From Trichobilharzia szidati (lineage: Eukaryota; Platyhelminthes; Trematoda; Strigeidida; Schistosomatidae), in NCBI GenBank assembly GCA_944472155.2, contig OX235275.1, forward strand, positions 52,221,228 to 52,285,227: a stretch of 64,000 nucleotides of DNA, written 5' to 3'. Below, piece after piece: positions 63,256 to 64,000 of the stretch (position 1 is the first letter of the stretch; each line of letters begins with the position of its first letter). The translations under genes and the position numbers were made by a program. The notes under the pieces are model-generated. The model worked only from the letters and a program-made list of their open reading frames with translations, was not told where the DNA came from and did no database searches.

Positions 63256-63600
63256 CACATTCAGAATCATTTACAAAGTAAACAAAAACCTACCAAAGGT
63301 AGTGTGTTTCCCACTTTTCTGTACTACAAAAACCCTCGACACATGCATCAAAAAGCCGGTGGTGTGTATTAGAAAGAGACTAGTTCCACCTCTATGTAAA
63401 TTTATGTTTATAAATTCGATTGTCCAGTCATTTTTGAGGGTGAAATCACCGACAAAATGACCATCTTTGGTGAACTTCATGTTCTTTTTTCTCTGATGTC
63501 CTGATTCGTATTTTCCACGATTATCAATCCTTAATTCGCTAAAATAAATTAGGATCACTTCCATTGGTGATGAAATCGACATCTCTAATGGACAAGATTA
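63256..63600 (-). repeat. Repeat V, copy 2
   Basis: 103-codon minus frame (63582-63271) with ESGHQRKKNMKFTKDGHFVGDFTLKNDWTIEFININ aligning with the 26196-26420 copy. No family recognised. 63465-63510 repeats the left palindrome arm of 26284-26309 with small changes but has no fold-back. Confidence 0.5.
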
Positions 63601-63800
63601 GTAGACATCCCTTTAGATGGCGATTCTCCGGAAGTTGTTTTGCGGTTTCAGGAGTTCTAATAAAGTGCCTTGATCAGTGCGATATACATTCTCAGCACTC
63701 CCTTCCTGGTCAAACATTGGTATAGTACCACTCGGTTGACAGAGTCAAATGCTGCCATCAGGTTAAGAAAGTGGACAAGTGTTGGACAGCGGTAAGTAAG
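63601..63800 (-). pseudogene. Non-LTR reverse transcriptase fragment, different from RTE
   Basis: The minus frame reads HLSTFLNLMAAFDSVNRVVLYQCLTRKGVLRMYIALIKALY, a motif A block (FxxxxAAFDSVxRxxLxxxLxxxGV) distinct from the RTE copies. It is too short to place in a clade. Confidence 0.6.
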
Positions 63801-63980
63801 TCTATGTCTCAGAATCTGTCGATGGGTAAAGATGTTATTTATTTTGATTATTCGAGAACATTATTCCTCCTTATCGACCTCATTTATTCTGATAGGCAAC
63901 ATCGACTCTACTTTGTTTTCGTATACATATGTGGAGGTCGAAAAATATCACATTATGCGTTCCATATTAGTTTGTTTATT

Positions 63981-64000
63981 TGATGTATCACACAGTGAGT
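63981..64000 (-). repeat. Edge of a PLE-2 terminal repeat
   Basis: TGATGTATCACACAGTGAG equals 29054-29070, so a further minus-oriented PLE-2 terminal repeat starts at the window end. Confidence 0.5.

Overview
The window is eukaryotic, AT-rich and made almost entirely of retrotransposon remains; I found no convincing host protein gene, rRNA or functional tRNA. The mixture points to a blood fluke genome (genus Schistosoma): Sm-alpha-type SINEs with hammerhead ribozyme cores, many Penelope-like elements (PLEs) with a GIY-YIG endonuclease, RTE-clade (SR2-like) LINE fragments, a CR1-type LINE and a BEL/Pao-type LTR element. The genus is inferred from recognised families; I cannot fix the species. 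Family labels used here (RTE, PLE-1 to PLE-6, PLE-F, SINE-A to SINE-D, repeats U, V, L) are local names.

Layout. 1-6000: SINEs and old RTE/PLE pieces, including a near-canonical hammerhead at 3787-3833 and an Sm-alpha copy at 4068-4262. 6000-20000: PLE remains (best at 6115-6966, 13479-14680 and 17225-18300) and a 2.5 kb CR1 element on the minus strand at 7382-9890. 20000-30000: a GC-richer unclassified stretch (19930-20730), RTE and PLE relics, SINE-B copies, a perfect 26-bp palindrome (26284-26340) and a small PLE-2 copy with target-site duplications (28996-29710). 30000-48000: head-to-head PLE-1 copies, repeated RTE 3' ends, SINE-C inside PLEs, and two PLE-2 elements with inverted terminal repeats and 10-bp target duplications (42944-45002 and 45638-47166, the latter inside an RTE copy). 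48000-56490: degenerate RTE, PLE and SINE material. 56485-60010: the best preserved object, a 3.5 kb LTR element carrying an intact 663-residue Gag-like ORF and no pol, with LTRs differing at only about two positions. 60000-64000: more PLE, SINE and RTE relics.

Nothing works together as an operon or pathway. The functional relations are parasitic: SINEs carry pol III-type A/B boxes and depend on LINE machinery (SINE-C shares its 3' end with RTE), and the gag-only LTR element would need reverse transcriptase and integrase from a relative. Nested insertions give relative ages: RTE copies are the oldest layer, PLEs and SINEs landed in them, and the LTR element looks youngest.
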